51,616 bases of DNA from Bryobacterales bacterium (GTDB taxonomy: Bacteria > Acidobacteriota > Terriglobia > Bryobacterales > Bryobacteraceae): assembly GCA_016789745.1 (NCBI GenBank), contig JAEUQF010000178.1, positions 1 through 51,616 on the forward strand, read 5' to 3'. A model generated the notes under the pieces. It was not told the origin of the DNA. It did not search any database and saw only the letters and a program-made list of their open reading frames with translations. Each line of letters begins with the position of its first letter. Position 1 is the stretch's first letter. Of this stretch, positions 9,045-19,108 are shown in pieces. Position numbers and translations under genes: made by a program.

Positions 9045-11543
9045 ATGCGAATCGCTGCTTTCCTCCTGATCGGCTGCGGCTGGCTGCAGGCGCAAGTGCC
9101 TGCTCCTCTGAAGGCTACGCTCGACAAGTCCTGCCTGGGCTGTCACAGCGGTAAGGCCGCCAAGGGCGGGCTGGATCTGGCGTCCCTCCCGTATGATCTG
9201 GCGAATCGCGCCACTCGCGAGCGCTGGATCCGCGTTCATGATCGTGTGGAAAAGCACGAGATGCCGCCGACGGGTGTCGACATGGCCGCCGCTGACCGCT
9301 CGTCGATGCTGCGCCTGCTAGCCCCCGCCCTGCAGAAAGCCGACCTCGCGGACATCGCTGTCAACGGCCGCGGCCCTATCCGGCGTTTGAATCGCGATGA
9401 GTACGAAAACAACCTCCGAGACTTGCTGCATTTGCCCGACCTGGACGTTCGCGACATGCTGCCTGAAGATCGCGAGGCATATCACTTCAACAAAGTGTCC
9501 GAGACCCTGGACATCTCCCGCGTCCAGTTGGCGGCGTATCTGGATGCGTCCGAGGCTGCGCTCCGGCAGGCCATGGCCACCACGCCGGAACCGCCGAAGA
9601 TGACGAAGTTCCGCACCTCCGGCTTCAATCTCTTCCCCGGTCTGCGCAGCACCGGCACGCTGCAGTCCATGTTCTTCATCAAGGGCAATCAGGGCATCAA
9701 CGTGGAAAGCGAACGGGCACGCCCGCTCACGCAGGCGGAGAAGGACGATCCGTCCATCGAGATGGGCCTGTTCCGCTCGCCCGGTTGGCCCTATGGGGCT
9801 TTCCCGCGCGGCTTCTTCTCGCCCTCTGCCGGCCGTTACACCGTCCGACTGGCCGCTCGCGCTGTCCTGCAGCACCCGGGGTTTCGTGTCACCGACGCGA
9901 AGCGGTATGTCCCTATGACGCTGCGGTCGCGGCGCCCCACCAATCACGACATCGCCGAAGATGTGAAGTCGGTCGGGGGCATCCTGGAGATCCAGCCTGG
10001 GCAAAAGGTTTATGAAGTCCAGGTGCCGCTCGCGGCCGGGCAGACCGTCGAGTACGGGCTATTGGGGCTGCCCGTTCCCCAAGTGGACGCCTATCCCGCG
10101 CAGCCTGGCAGCTATCGGTTCCCACCCATGCCCACCGATGGCGCGCCGGGCGTCGCGTTCCAGTGGATCGAGATCGAGGGGCCTATTCCGCCGGCCGCCT
10201 GGCCGCCCGCCAGCCACAAGGTGCTGTTTGATAACCTCGGCATTGACCCCAAACCCGCGCAGCCCAAGGCCGAAGCCTCCCGCCTGCTGCGGCGCTTCGC
10301 CCACATGGCCGCCCGGCGGCCTGTGCCAAACGAAGCCATCACCGGATTCGAGAAGTTGATTCAAGCGCGTTTGGATCAGGGCGAGAGCTTCGCCGAAGCC
10401 ATGCTGGTTGGCTACCAGGCGTTCCTGTCGAGCGATCTGTTCCTGTTTGAGCATGAGCCCGCCGATCATTACGCCATCGCCAGCCGGCTGTCGCACTTCC
10501 TGACCAACTCCCGACCCGACGCGCCGCTGTTCGATCTGGCGCGCCAGGGCCGTTTGCGCGACGCCGCGACGCTCACCCGCGAAGCCGACCGTCTTATCGC
10601 CAGCCCGGGCTTCGAAACGTTCGTCAAAGCCTTTTCGAACTACTGGCTCAACCTGCGCCACCTGCGCCGCGATGACCCCGATAAGCGGCTCTACCCCGAA
10701 TACCAGTTGGATGAGTACCTGGTGGATTCATTGGAGCGCGAAACCCTCATGTATGTGAGTACGCTCCTCCGCGAGAATCTGCCCGTACGGAACCTTGTGG
10801 AAAGCGACTTCATCTTTGCCAACGACCGGCTAGCGAAACACTACGGACTGCCACCGATTCACGGCGCCGCGCTGCGTCGCGTGAGTCTGCCGAGGGAGAG
10901 CCCGCTGGGTGGTCTGCTAACCCAGGGCGCCATTCTGAAGCTTACAGCCAACGGCACGTCCACCTCACCGGTGCTGCGCGGGGCGTGGATCATGGATCGG
11001 ATCATCGGCGAGCCGCCGCCTCCACCGCCGCCCAACGTGCCGGCCGTCGAGCCCGATATCCGCGGCGCGAAGACCATCCGCGACCTGCTTGCCATGCACA
11101 CCAAGCAGCCTGCCTGCGCCTCGTGCCACGCGAAGTTCGACCCCGTCGGCCTGGCTCTGGAGAACTTCGACGTCGTCGGCCGCTGGCGCATGCACTACCG
11201 CGGTACCAGCGAAGGCGAACGCATCACCGGCATCGACATCACCGGCCATGATTTTTCCTACACGATTGCCGGCATGGTGGATGCGAGCGGACAGCTTGCC
11301 GATGGGCGCCGTTTCTCCGGCATCCGCGATCTGAAGGCCATCTTCGCCGCGAATCCGCGCCAGTTGGCCCGCAACCTGGTGGAGCAGTTCACGGTCTATG
11401 CCACGGGTACGCCGGTGCGCTTCGCCGACCGTGCCGAGATCGACCAGATCCTGGATGCCTGCGCGGGGCAAGGCTATCGCACACGCGACCTGCTGCATGC
11501 GTTGATCCGCAGTAAGATCTTCCTAGGGGCTTCGAAATCATGA
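9045..11543 (+). CDS. Secreted haem c protein of the DUF1587/1592/1588/1585 type
   Basis: An 832 aa protein with a signal peptide ending near QAQ. It has a haem c site CLGCH at residues 30-34 (planctomycete-type cytochrome c domain), then DUF1587 (RRLNRDEYENNLRDLL), DUF1595/DUF1592 (FLTNSRPDAPLFDLA; FIFANDRLAKHYGL), DUF1588 with a second CxxCH, CASCH at 691-695, and a C-terminal DUF1585 (LARNLVEQFTVYATG). The family is common in Planctomycetes and Solibacter-type Acidobacteria; its reaction is not established. The ATG at 9045 was chosen over upstream GTG/TTG codons because the signal peptide begins there. The stop overlaps the next start (ATGA), so the DUF1552 protein is very likely a partner. 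Confidence 0.9.
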   Translation: MRIAAFLLIGCGWLQAQVPAPLKATLDKSCLGCHSGKAAKGGLDLASLPYDLANRATRERWIRVHDRVEKHEMPPTGVDMAAADRSSMLRLLAPALQKADLADIAVNGRGPIRRLNRDEYENNLRDLLHLPDLDVRDMLPEDREAYHFNKVSETLDISRVQLAAYLDASEAALRQAMATTPEPPKMTKFRTSGFNLFPGLRSTGTLQSMFFIKGNQGINVESERARPLTQAEKDDPSIEMGLFRSPGWPYGAFPRGFFSPSAGRYTVRLAARAVLQHPGFRVTDAKRYVPMTLRSRRPTNHDIAEDVKSVGGILEIQPGQKVYEVQVPLAAGQTVEYGLLGLPVPQVDAYPAQPGSYRFPPMPTDGAPGVAFQWIEIEGPIPPAAWPPASHKVLFDNLGIDPKPAQPKAEASRLLRRFAHMAARRPVPNEAITGFEKLIQARLDQGESFAEAMLVGYQAFLSSDLFLFEHEPADHYAIASRLSHFLTNSRPDAPLFDLARQGRLRDAATLTREADRLIASPGFETFVKAFSNYWLNLRHLRRDDPDKRLYPEYQLDEYLVDSLERETLMYVSTLLRENLPVRNLVESDFIFANDRLAKHYGLPPIHGAALRRVSLPRESPLGGLLTQGAILKLTANGTSTSPVLRGAWIMDRIIGEPPPPPPPNVPAVEPDIRGAKTIRDLLAMHTKQPACASCHAKFDPVGLALENFDVVGRWRMHYRGTSEGERITGIDITGHDFSYTIAGMVDASGQLADGRRFSGIRDLKAIFAANPRQLARNLVEQFTVYATGTPVRFADRAEIDQILDACAGQGYRTRDLLHALIRSKIFLGASKS

Positions 11544-12832
11544 GCAAAGCACCGCACATTGCCGGCCGCCCGTTGCCGCGCCGATCCGTATTGAAGGGCG
11601 CGGGCGTTACGCTGGCGCTGCCGCTGCTGGAATGCATGACGCCCATCGTGGCGAAGGCCGCCGAGCCGCCGCGGCGCATGCTCATCCTCATGAACAACCT
11701 GGGCATGCTGCCAAAGTTCTTCTTCCCGCAGACCGCGGGGAAGGACTACGAAGCCTCGCCGTATCTTTCGCTGCTGGCCGATTGCCGTAAGGAGTTCACG
11801 GTCTTTACCGGGCTTTCGCATCCGGGGGTGACCGGCGGCCATAGCACCGACAATTGCTTCCTCACCGCGGCGCGCGGCGCCTTCAAGAGCGGCTTCCGAA
11901 ACTCCATCTCGCTGGATCAATTCATTGCCGAAAAGATCGGGCAGGTGACCCGCTTCCCTACCCTGAACCTGGGCGTGAATATCGACAAAGGCAATCGCAG
12001 CCTCTCGTTTACCCGTGATGGCGTACTGCTGCCGGCCGAAGACAGCGCCCCGAAGCTTTACGAACGCATGTTCCTCCAGGGCGACAAGCAAGCGGTGGCG
12101 CGCCAACTGCATCGGTTGGAGACGCGCGGCAGCATTCTCGACACCCTGCGGGACGAGACAAAACGCTTCTCACGCAATCTGGGCGGCCAGGACAAGGCGC
12201 GTCTGGATCAGTACGTCACTTCGGTCCGCGAAGTGGAAGAGCGCCTGCAGACGGCGAAATCCTGGGAACAGAAGCCGAAGCCCACGGCACCGGCACCCGC
12301 GCCCGCCGACATCCAGGACAAGAAACTGCTGTTCGACAAGCTGGAACTGATGCTCTCCATGGGCCAACTGGCATTGGAGACCGACACCAGCCGCGTGGTC
12401 ACCATCATGGTGGATGCCTTCTTCACGCCGGTCTACAAGATCAACGAAGAACACAGCACCACCGAGAGTTATCACGGCCTGTCGCACCACGGCCAGGCCG
12501 AACACAAGGTGAAGCAACTCATCGAGACGGATCGGCAGCAGATGGTGGTATTGAAGAAGCTCATCACCAGCCTGGCCGGCAAGCAGGAGCAGGGCCAGCG
12601 CCTGCTGGACCGCACCATGGTGCTTTACGGCAGCAATATGGGCGACGCCAACATCCACGACAACACGAATCTGCCCATCATCCTGGCCGGCGGCGGTTTC
12701 CAGCATGGCCGCCACATTGCGTACAAGCGCGACAACAATCTGCCCTTGTGCAACCTGTTCGTCACGATGATGCAGCAGATGGGCATTGAAACAGACAGCT
12801 TCGCCAGCAGCACGTCGCGGCTGGAGTTGTAG
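11540..12832 (+). CDS. DUF1552 family exported protein
   Basis: A 430 aa protein with an Arg-rich start (PRRSVLKGAGVTLALPLLE) typical of Tat-exported DUF1552 proteins. It carries the family features FFPQ near residue 65, GHSTDNCFLT (~95-110) and YGSNMGDANIHDNTNLP with GGGFQHGRHI towards the C-terminus. The Ser/Asp/His-rich end resembles sulfatase or DUF1501-type folds, but no activity is proven. It is translationally coupled to the haem protein upstream. Its stop codon abuts, with no gap, the stop of the convergent gene at 12833. Confidence 0.9.
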   Translation: MSKAPHIAGRPLPRRSVLKGAGVTLALPLLECMTPIVAKAAEPPRRMLILMNNLGMLPKFFFPQTAGKDYEASPYLSLLADCRKEFTVFTGLSHPGVTGGHSTDNCFLTAARGAFKSGFRNSISLDQFIAEKIGQVTRFPTLNLGVNIDKGNRSLSFTRDGVLLPAEDSAPKLYERMFLQGDKQAVARQLHRLETRGSILDTLRDETKRFSRNLGGQDKARLDQYVTSVREVEERLQTAKSWEQKPKPTAPAPAPADIQDKKLLFDKLELMLSMGQLALETDTSRVVTIMVDAFFTPVYKINEEHSTTESYHGLSHHGQAEHKVKQLIETDRQQMVVLKKLITSLAGKQEQGQRLLDRTMVLYGSNMGDANIHDNTNLPIILAGGGFQHGRHIAYKRDNNLPLCNLFVTMMQQMGIETDSFASSTSRLEL

Positions 12833-14470
12833 TTACTCGGCCAGATACGCGTAGTAAGCGCGCAACAGAATGGCGGTGGTGTTCTTGTGCGGCGGAATGT
12901 AGTCCTTGAAGTCGCTGACGCCGGTGAAGCGCCGCTGCTGGGCTCCCCAGAATTGCGTCCAGTTCAACGCCGCGGGCGCCGCCAGCAGTTGCTCATTCAG
13001 AGCCTTCAATAGCGGATCATTCACCTTGACCGTGCCGTTACCCTTGGTGGCGAACATTTGCGCGCTGTTGGCATTCGCAAGCACGGTCTCCACGTACTGG
13101 GCCCCGCGGCAGGCCCCCAGATAGATGAGTCGCGCGTTTGGATCCAACTCGCGCAGCGTTCGGTAGAGATGATACTCATGGCCGCGGTGCACGATGACGT
13201 CCGGTTTCGCGGGCATAGTGACCCGCCCGGCGTCTGGCTTGTTAGCATAGATCTCGATGCGGCGCAGCTTCGATTGCGCGGTGAGAGTGACCACGCCATC
13301 GCGCTCCACCCATCGCCAGCGCTTATCGCCCCGGTACGTCGCCTGGAAGGCGCGGAACGACATCCAGCCATCGTCGTCATCGTAGAAGTGATAGCGCTGC
13401 ACGCTACGCCGCGGCACCTGGAAACTGGCCGGCGCTCGCAGATAGCGCTGGTATTCCCGAGCCCACTCCGCGCCCTTCGGCATGCGCCCGGCCAGGTGCG
13501 CGCCTAATAATCCCTGGAAGGCTGACCCACCTTCGTGGAGCGCCTTCGCCATCTCCGGCAAGGCTGCCGCCGGAGCACCGTCGATGATTTCGCCGGCCAG
13601 GATCATCTGCTCCACATCGTCGATGCCGCGCATAGTGTGAGCCAGAAGCGTAGGGGGCAACTTCGCGGCCAAGCCGTGCACGGCGGCATCGGCGGTATAC
13701 TCGCGCAGCCCGGGCCACGCCGCATCGGGTTTCCCGATGGCAGCGAAGAGCTTCGCATAAAGAGCGCGGTCTACCTTCGCGCGGCCCGCCACCGCTAACC
13801 GGAACAAATCCGCGGAGGACCAGCCTGCGGGGACTTTGCCGTCGGCAAGGACCTCTTCCGCCGCGCGGCGCAACTCACCTTGGAAGCCGAGTTCGGCCAA
13901 CCGCGCCAGGTACAGCCGATCCTGGCGCACTTCTTGGGCAGTGAGGGTCTCGCGCACCCATGCCATGCGTTGCTTAGTTGGCAGGTCAATGTCGCCGCGG
14001 CCCACCAGCAGGCCCAACGAGGAACCGCCCAATTGCGCCCGCAGCGTTTCGGCCGTGGGCGAACTGCCGGAAGCCACGGCAACCGCCTCACCGGGAGCCT
14101 GTTCGATCGCTGCGTCCAGCGCCTGTTTCCCGAAGGCATACAACTTGAGGCCGACAACGTCGCGCAGGGCGACATGAGGCTGCGCACGGGCGGCAGCCAA
14201 CACCAGCCGCACATCGCCGATGGCGATGGCTGCATCCAGGCCAACATCGCCGGCCCACGGAGCAGCCGCCGCAAGATCGGCGAATGCTTTCGCCGCTTTG
14301 GGATCGCGGCTTGCCAAGTTCAGGAAAGCGGTCCGCTCCAGATGCGTGCGAGCGGCCGGTTTAGCCAGGGTGGCCGCGCAGGCCAGGGCCACCGCCGGCT
14401 CCATCGCCGCTCGCTTCTGCAACTCAACGTAGACCGCCGGAGCGGCACAGGGCGCCGCCTGAACCTGCAT
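12833..14470 (-). CDS. Unknown protein with caspase-like His/Cys motif
   Basis: A 545 aa protein, Ala-rich and mostly helical in residues 1-330, with a mixed alpha/beta C-terminus. The C-terminal part holds VIVHRGHEYHL (His431) and, 23 residues later, LIYLGACRGA (Cys454). A hydrophobic strand ending in H-G-H or R-G-H, followed by a strand ending in G-[AS]-C-x-G, is the layout of clan CD peptidases such as caspases and gingipains. I recall a similar RGH...LGSCGG arrangement in uncharacterised Bacteroidetes proteins. Peptidase activity is an inference. There is no clear signal peptide. It is downstream of pckG by 38 bp, so it may be cotranscribed with it. Confidence 0.7.
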   Translation of the reverse strand: MQVQAAPCAAPAVYVELQKRAAMEPAVALACAATLAKPAARTHLERTAFLNLASRDPKAAKAFADLAAAAPWAGDVGLDAAIAIGDVRLVLAAARAQPHVALRDVVGLKLYAFGKQALDAAIEQAPGEAVAVASGSSPTAETLRAQLGGSSLGLLVGRGDIDLPTKQRMAWVRETLTAQEVRQDRLYLARLAELGFQGELRRAAEEVLADGKVPAGWSSADLFRLAVAGRAKVDRALYAKLFAAIGKPDAAWPGLREYTADAAVHGLAAKLPPTLLAHTMRGIDDVEQMILAGEIIDGAPAAALPEMAKALHEGGSAFQGLLGAHLAGRMPKGAEWAREYQRYLRAPASFQVPRRSVQRYHFYDDDDGWMSFRAFQATYRGDKRWRWVERDGVVTLTAQSKLRRIEIYANKPDAGRVTMPAKPDVIVHRGHEYHLYRTLRELDPNARLIYLGACRGAQYVETVLANANSAQMFATKGNGTVKVNDPLLKALNEQLLAAPAALNWTQFWGAQQRRFTGVSDFKDYIPPHKNTTAILLRAYYAYLAE

Positions 14471-14508
14471 GCTAGGTCGATTTTCTCACGGTGCCTACAA
14501 TCGCCGCG

Positions 14509-16350
14509 CTACAACCGGCAGATCAAAAGTTCGCGTTCGTACACCAGTTCCTTGGGCAGGTGGTCATGCAGGTCAATAAACAACTCCTCATGCCCGATGA
14601 CCTCCTTGCGCCACTTTTCGCGATCGAAGTGCTGCAGTTCTGCAAATGCCTCGCGGGAGAACTCCAGGCCATCCCAATGAATATCTTCATACCGCGGGAC
14701 CCAGCCGATTGGCGTTTCCTTGCCGAGCGCCCGGCCACGGGCACGGTCGACGATCCACTTCAACACGCGCATGTTCTCGGCAAAGCCCGGCCACAGGAAG
14801 TTGCCGTCCTTATCCTTACGGAACCAGTTCACATGGAAAACCTTCGGCGTCAAGGACAGCGTGCGCTGCATCTTGATCCAGTGCCGGAAGTAATCGCCCA
14901 TGTGATAGCCGCAGAAGGGCAGCATCGCCATGGGATCGCGCCGCACCTGCCCGACGGCACCGGCGGCGGCCGCGGTCGTCTCCGACCCCATCGTCGCCCC
15001 GATATAGACGCCCGACGACCAGTTGAATGCCTGGTAGACGAGGGGCATGGTGGTGGCCCGGCGCCCGCCGAAAATGAAGGCGCTGATCGGCACGCCCGAC
15101 GGATCTTCCCACGCCGGATCGATAGTGGGACACTGCGAGGCCGGCGCGGTGAAGCGCGCATTCGGGTGCGCTGCCTTGCGTCCCTGCAGGCGCCCGATTT
15201 CCGGCGTCCAACGCTGCCCCTGCCAATCGCGGCACTCGCGCGGCGGCTCATCGGTCATACCTTCCCACCACACGCCGCCTTCCGGCGTCAGCGCGACGTT
15301 GGTGAAGATGGTGTTGCGGGACAGCGATGCCATCGCGTTCGGATTGGTCTTGGCCGACGTGCCGGGCGCAACGCCGAAGAAGCCGGCTTCCGGGTTGATG
15401 GCCCGCAGTTGCCCCGTGGCATCGGGGCGGATCCAGGCAATGTCATCGCCGACGGTCCAGATCTTCCAGCCCTCGAAGCCCCGGGGCGGAATCAGCATGG
15501 CGAAGTTGGTCTTGCCGCAGGCGCTGGGGAACGCCGCCGCGACGTAGGTCTTCTCGCCGTGCGGGTCTTCGACGCCCAGGATCAGCATGTGCTCGGCCAT
15601 CCAGCCTTCGTCGCGCGCAATGTTTGACGCAATGCGCAGCGCGAAGCACTTCTTGCCCAGCAGCGCGTTGCCGCCATAGCCCGACCCATAGGACCAGATC
15701 TCGCGCGTTTCTGGAAAATGCACGATGTACTTCTCGGTGTTGCAGGGCCAGGGCACGTCCTTGTGGCCCGGCTCCAGCGGCGCGCCTACGCTGTGGACAC
15801 ACGGCACCACACGCGCGCCCTTGTCGATCTCCTTGAACACCGCCTGCCCGATGCGGCACATGATCCGCATGCTGACCACCACGTAAGGCGAGTCTGTCAA
15901 CTCCACGCCGATGCGCGAAAAAGCAGAGCCTACTGGCCCCATGCTGAACGCCAGTACATACATCGTGCGCCCGCGCATGCAGCCGCTGAACAGACCTTTC
16001 AGCTTCTTGCGCATGGCCAGCGGTTCCATCCAGTTGTTAGTGGGCCCGGCGCTGTCTTTCGACAACGAACAAATGAAGGTGCGATCCTCCACACGCGCCA
16101 CATCGCTGGCATCGGACCGTGCATAGAAACAACCCGGCCATAACTCCGGATTCAGCCGTGTCAGTGTCCCGGCGTCCACCATCTCATGCGTCAGCCGGTC
16201 GTACTCTTCCTGCGACCCATCCACCCAATAAATGCGCGCTGGCTGCGTCAGCCGCGCGATCTTCTCCACCCACTTCAACAAGTGCTCATTCTTGCTGAGC
16301 GGTGTATTGACATGATGGCTGGCGTAAGCCGTTTCCGTTGTTTGTGCCAT
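14509..16350 (-). CDS. pckG: Phosphoenolpyruvate carboxykinase (GTP)
   Basis: A 613 aa protein, the normal length for the GTP-dependent enzyme (EC 4.1.1.32), which makes phosphoenolpyruvate from oxaloacetate at the entry to gluconeogenesis. Visible signatures include [30 protein letters not shown], the P-loop with the reactive cysteine FPSACGKTN (~285), and the Mg/Mn-binding [10 protein letters not shown]. Also typical are [18 protein letters not shown] and FNWSSGVY. Cytoplasmic. It is flanked by genes with no obvious metabolic link; the downstream unknown gene at 14470 could share the transcript. High certainty. Confidence 0.97.
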   Translation of the reverse strand: MAQTTETAYASHHVNTPLSKNEHLLKWVEKIARLTQPARIYWVDGSQEEYDRLTHEMVDAGTLTRLNPELWPGCFYARSDASDVARVEDRTFICSLSKDSAGPTNNWMEPLAMRKKLKGLFSGCMRGRTMYVLAFSMGPVGSAFSRIGVELTDSPYVVVSMRIMCRIGQAVFKEIDKGARVVPCVHSVGAPLEPGHKDVPWPCNTEKYIVHFPETREIWSYGSGYGGNALLGKKCFALRIASNIARDEGWMAEHMLILGVEDPHGEKTYVAAAFPSACGKTNFAMLIPPRGFEGWKIWTVGDDIAWIRPDATGQLRAINPEAGFFGVAPGTSAKTNPNAMASLSRNTIFTNVALTPEGGVWWEGMTDEPPRECRDWQGQRWTPEIGRLQGRKAAHPNARFTAPASQCPTIDPAWEDPSGVPISAFIFGGRRATTMPLVYQAFNWSSGVYIGATMGSETTAAAAGAVGQVRRDPMAMLPFCGYHMGDYFRHWIKMQRTLSLTPKVFHVNWFRKDKDGNFLWPGFAENMRVLKWIVDRARGRALGKETPIGWVPRYEDIHWDGLEFSREAFAELQHFDREKWRKEVIGHEELFIDLHDHLPKELVYERELLICRL

Positions 16351-16401
16351 GACCTTGATTCGTTTATCGTAGCGGGTTTCCGGCCATGGCTTCCAGACGG
16401 C

Positions 16402-18552
16402 CTATCCCACGCGGAGGATGCGCACTTGCCCGTCCATGCCCGCGGCGGCCAGCATGGAGCCGTCGCCGCTGTAGGACAGCGTGGCGCCTTGGGCGGCTTC
16501 GCCGGTAAACTGAAGTTTGCCGTCGGCCGCGGTCCAGACCTGCATGTTACGGACGGGTTGGCCGGGGTCAGTAACGGCACCGGGAACGTTCCATAGCAGG
16601 CTGTTGTCCGGGGAAAACTGCAAGCTCCAGAACTTGGTGTCGCCCGCGGGCTGCTGGAGTTGGTATCGCAGGCGGCCGGTCGCGAGGTCCCGCATTTCCG
16701 CCGTGCCGGAATCCACCGTGGCCATCGCGAGCAGGCGGAGGTCCGGGCTGATGGCCAGCGTGTGGCCGGCGGCACCTGCACCGCCGCTCATGACGATCCG
16801 TGCCAGGCAGGCCCCGGACGCTGTCTGCCAGGTCTCCATCACACTGGGTTGGCGCGGGATCTGGCTGACGGTAACGAATCGCGATCCGTCTGGCGAGAAG
16901 CAGAGGCATTGCACGGCTCCCGCGGTGCGAACTTCCGAGACCGGCTGTCCCTGCGACGCGTTCACCACCAGCACCAGGTTGCTCGCGTCGCGGAAAAAGG
17001 CAAGCCGGGAGGAGTTCGGCGAATAAATGCGCTGCACCTGCGAGTCGCGTCCGAAGGCCTCCAGATCGCGAACCAACTCGCCGGTCGCGGCGTTCACCAG
17101 TTGCACCGGCTCATTGGCGGCCTGGAAGCGGCGCGCCACTCGCCGTCCGTCGGGGCTGAACACCGATGTGCAGGTACTGCCTCCGCGGTCGCTGGTCTTG
17201 TTGAAGATGGTGCGATTGGCCTTCACGTCATAGCAGGCCAGACGGCCACCGTCGGCAACCAGGAGGCTATTGCCGGTGAAAGTGCAACTGGCAGAGGAGC
17301 CGGCCTTCCAGGTACGCAGTAGCCTGCCGCGGGATACATCCCAGGCGTACACCTGCTGGTCATCGCAAGCGGCCGCCATGGACGCGTCCTTGCTAAACGC
17401 CGGCGAGCGCATGGCGCCCTGCCCGTCCGCGCCGGCCTTCAACACGCGCCATTGCCGCAACTGCGACGCATTGCCCGCCCCAATAGGGATCGTGGGCAGC
17501 GGTTCGGCGGCGGCCTCGCCTTTCTTAGCTTCGGTCTTCTTCTCCGGGGCGCTCCGGCCCAGCATCCACCATCCGCCTGCGCCCGCGGCGGCTACGCCCA
17601 ACCCGCCCACCGACCACAACAGAGCTTGCCGCCGGGAGGATGACGGCGGCGGTGTCTGGGGCAAGACGGGCGGGGGCACGTCGACAGGCGGCTTTACCAC
17701 AGGCGCCCGCATAGGTGGCGGAGCCGGCACCTCCTTTGACGCCAGGCCGTCCGTTAACGCCTGCACAAACTCCGCGCAGGTGCCAAACCGCGTGCCCGGC
17801 TCCTTAGCCAGCGCCCTCTGCATCACCGCATTGGCCGCCGCCGAGATGCTGGGATTGAGTTCATGCAGCGACGGCGTCCCTTCAGAGGTGATCTTTAGAA
17901 TCAGCCCGGCCTGCGTTTCGGCTTCGAATGGCTTGCGGCCGCACAGCATCTCGAACGCGATCACCGCCAGCGCGTACTGGTCGGCCCGGCCGCTAACCGA
18001 AGACGCGGCAATCTGTTCCGGCGCCATGTAGTTCAGCGTGCCCATGGTGAACCCGGTGCGCGTCATGCTGTTGTCCACGATGCGGGCAATGCCGAAATCG
18101 GCAATCTTCACCTGGCCGTCGTTGCGCACCAGGATATTGGCAGGCTTGACGTCCCGATGCACCACTCCTTGACTGTGGGCGTGATCGAGACCTTCGGCAA
18201 CCTGGGTCAGGATCTTCACGCATTCGGCTACGTCCGTGGCACCGCTACGTTTTTTCAGCATGCTCTCCAACGAACAGCCTTCTACATACTCCATCACCAG
18301 GTAGGGCGTGCCCTCATGCTGTCCAATGTGGTAGACCGTCACTACGGTTGCATGGGATAGACGTCCCGCCGCCGCAGCTTCCCGGGCCAGACGCTGCCGG
18401 AGAAACTCCATCTCTTCCTCCGAAGCCAGATGCGCCCGAATCAGTTTGATCGCCACCTGGCGGCCAATGGTAGGATCGAAGCCTCGAAAGACTACGCCCA
18501 TGGCGCCGCGGCCCAATTCTTCCAGGATCTGGTAGGGTCCGATCGTGGTCAT
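16402..18552 (-). CDS. Ser/Thr protein kinase with WD40-like C-terminal propeller
   Basis: A 716 aa membrane kinase. The glycine loop GRGAMG is at ~14-19, Lys36, VHRDVKPAN (Asp134) and ADFG (Asp152) complete the catalytic set, and GTLNYMAPEQ marks the activation segment. A Pro-rich linker (~270-305) leads to one membrane helix (~308-330, LLWSVGGLGVAAAGAGGWWML). The rest (~360-716) is a WD40/quinoprotein-like beta-propeller with repeats containing FSPDG.R and its variants, probably outside the cytoplasm. It has the usual PknB-type orientation. The ligand is unknown. It diverges from the small membrane protein gene at 18671. Confidence 0.9.
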   Translation of the reverse strand: MTTIGPYQILEELGRGAMGVVFRGFDPTIGRQVAIKLIRAHLASEEEMEFLRQRLAREAAAAGRLSHATVVTVYHIGQHEGTPYLVMEYVEGCSLESMLKKRSGATDVAECVKILTQVAEGLDHAHSQGVVHRDVKPANILVRNDGQVKIADFGIARIVDNSMTRTGFTMGTLNYMAPEQIAASSVSGRADQYALAVIAFEMLCGRKPFEAETQAGLILKITSEGTPSLHELNPSISAAANAVMQRALAKEPGTRFGTCAEFVQALTDGLASKEVPAPPPMRAPVVKPPVDVPPPVLPQTPPPSSSRRQALLWSVGGLGVAAAGAGGWWMLGRSAPEKKTEAKKGEAAAEPLPTIPIGAGNASQLRQWRVLKAGADGQGAMRSPAFSKDASMAAACDDQQVYAWDVSRGRLLRTWKAGSSASCTFTGNSLLVADGGRLACYDVKANRTIFNKTSDRGGSTCTSVFSPDGRRVARRFQAANEPVQLVNAATGELVRDLEAFGRDSQVQRIYSPNSSRLAFFRDASNLVLVVNASQGQPVSEVRTAGAVQCLCFSPDGSRFVTVSQIPRQPSVMETWQTASGACLARIVMSGGAGAAGHTLAISPDLRLLAMATVDSGTAEMRDLATGRLRYQLQQPAGDTKFWSLQFSPDNSLLWNVPGAVTDPGQPVRNMQVWTAADGKLQFTGEAAQGATLSYSGDGSMLAAAGMDGQVRILRVG

Positions 18553-18560
18553 GTTTTCTC

Positions 18561-18566
18561 ATTCTA
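18561..18566 (-). promoter_or_regulatory. Candidate -10 element (TAGAAT) for the WD40-type kinase
   Basis: On the minus strand TAGAAT ends eight bases before the ATG at 18552. There is no Shine-Dalgarno sequence in between and no clear -35. Weak call based on position. Confidence 0.3.
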
Positions 18567-18670
18567 CTTGTGTCGGTTCATACCTCGCGATACCCGATCA
18601 GGAGTAGCCCGCCCGGAATGCGGTGGAATCTTTTGCACACTCCCCTGCATCCGTGAGACAGTACAGACCT

Positions 18671-19108
18671 ATGGCTAACCAACCGGCGCAAAGCTTCTCC
18701 AGCCACACTAAGTGGAGCCCTCCCTTCCACTTCTTCCTGACACCGATTCTGTTCTTCAACGTGCTGTATCAGGGACGAATCCTGATGCGCGACCTGAGCT
18801 TTGACGCCATGTGGTCAGTGGCGGTGGCTTCGGCGCTGCTGGTCGGCGCCTTCCTCATCCGCATCTACTCTTTGAAAGTGCAGGACCGGCTGATCCGGCT
18901 GGAAGAGCGGCTGCGCATGAAAGAACTGCTGGCGCCCGCGCTGTACCAGCGCGCCCTGCAACTGACCGAGAAGCAACTGGTGGCGTTGCGCTTCGCCTCC
19001 GATGAGGAACTGGCCGCGCGCGTCACCGAAGCCCTGGATCAGAATCTGGAGCCCAAACAGATCAAGGAACGCGTGAAGAACTGGCGGCCCGACCATTTCC
19101 GTGTCTGA
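18671..19108 (+). CDS. DUF6526-like small membrane protein
   Basis: A 145 aa protein starting MANQPAQSFSSHTKW. It has two membrane segments, at about residues 16-36 and 50-70, with a short Arg-rich turn between. A cytoplasmic amphipathic C-terminus follows (LIRLEERLRMKELL, then the region ending KNWRPDHFRV). The Q-S-F-x-x-H-T opening and the R-L-E-E-R-L-R-x-K helix match what I know of DUF6526, whose function is unknown. ATG 18671 was chosen because the family opening begins there. Its stop overlaps the GTG start of the serpin gene by 8 bp, suggesting a two-gene operon. Confidence 0.75.
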   Translation: MANQPAQSFSSHTKWSPPFHFFLTPILFFNVLYQGRILMRDLSFDAMWSVAVASALLVGAFLIRIYSLKVQDRLIRLEERLRMKELLAPALYQRALQLTEKQLVALRFASDEELAARVTEALDQNLEPKQIKERVKNWRPDHFRV

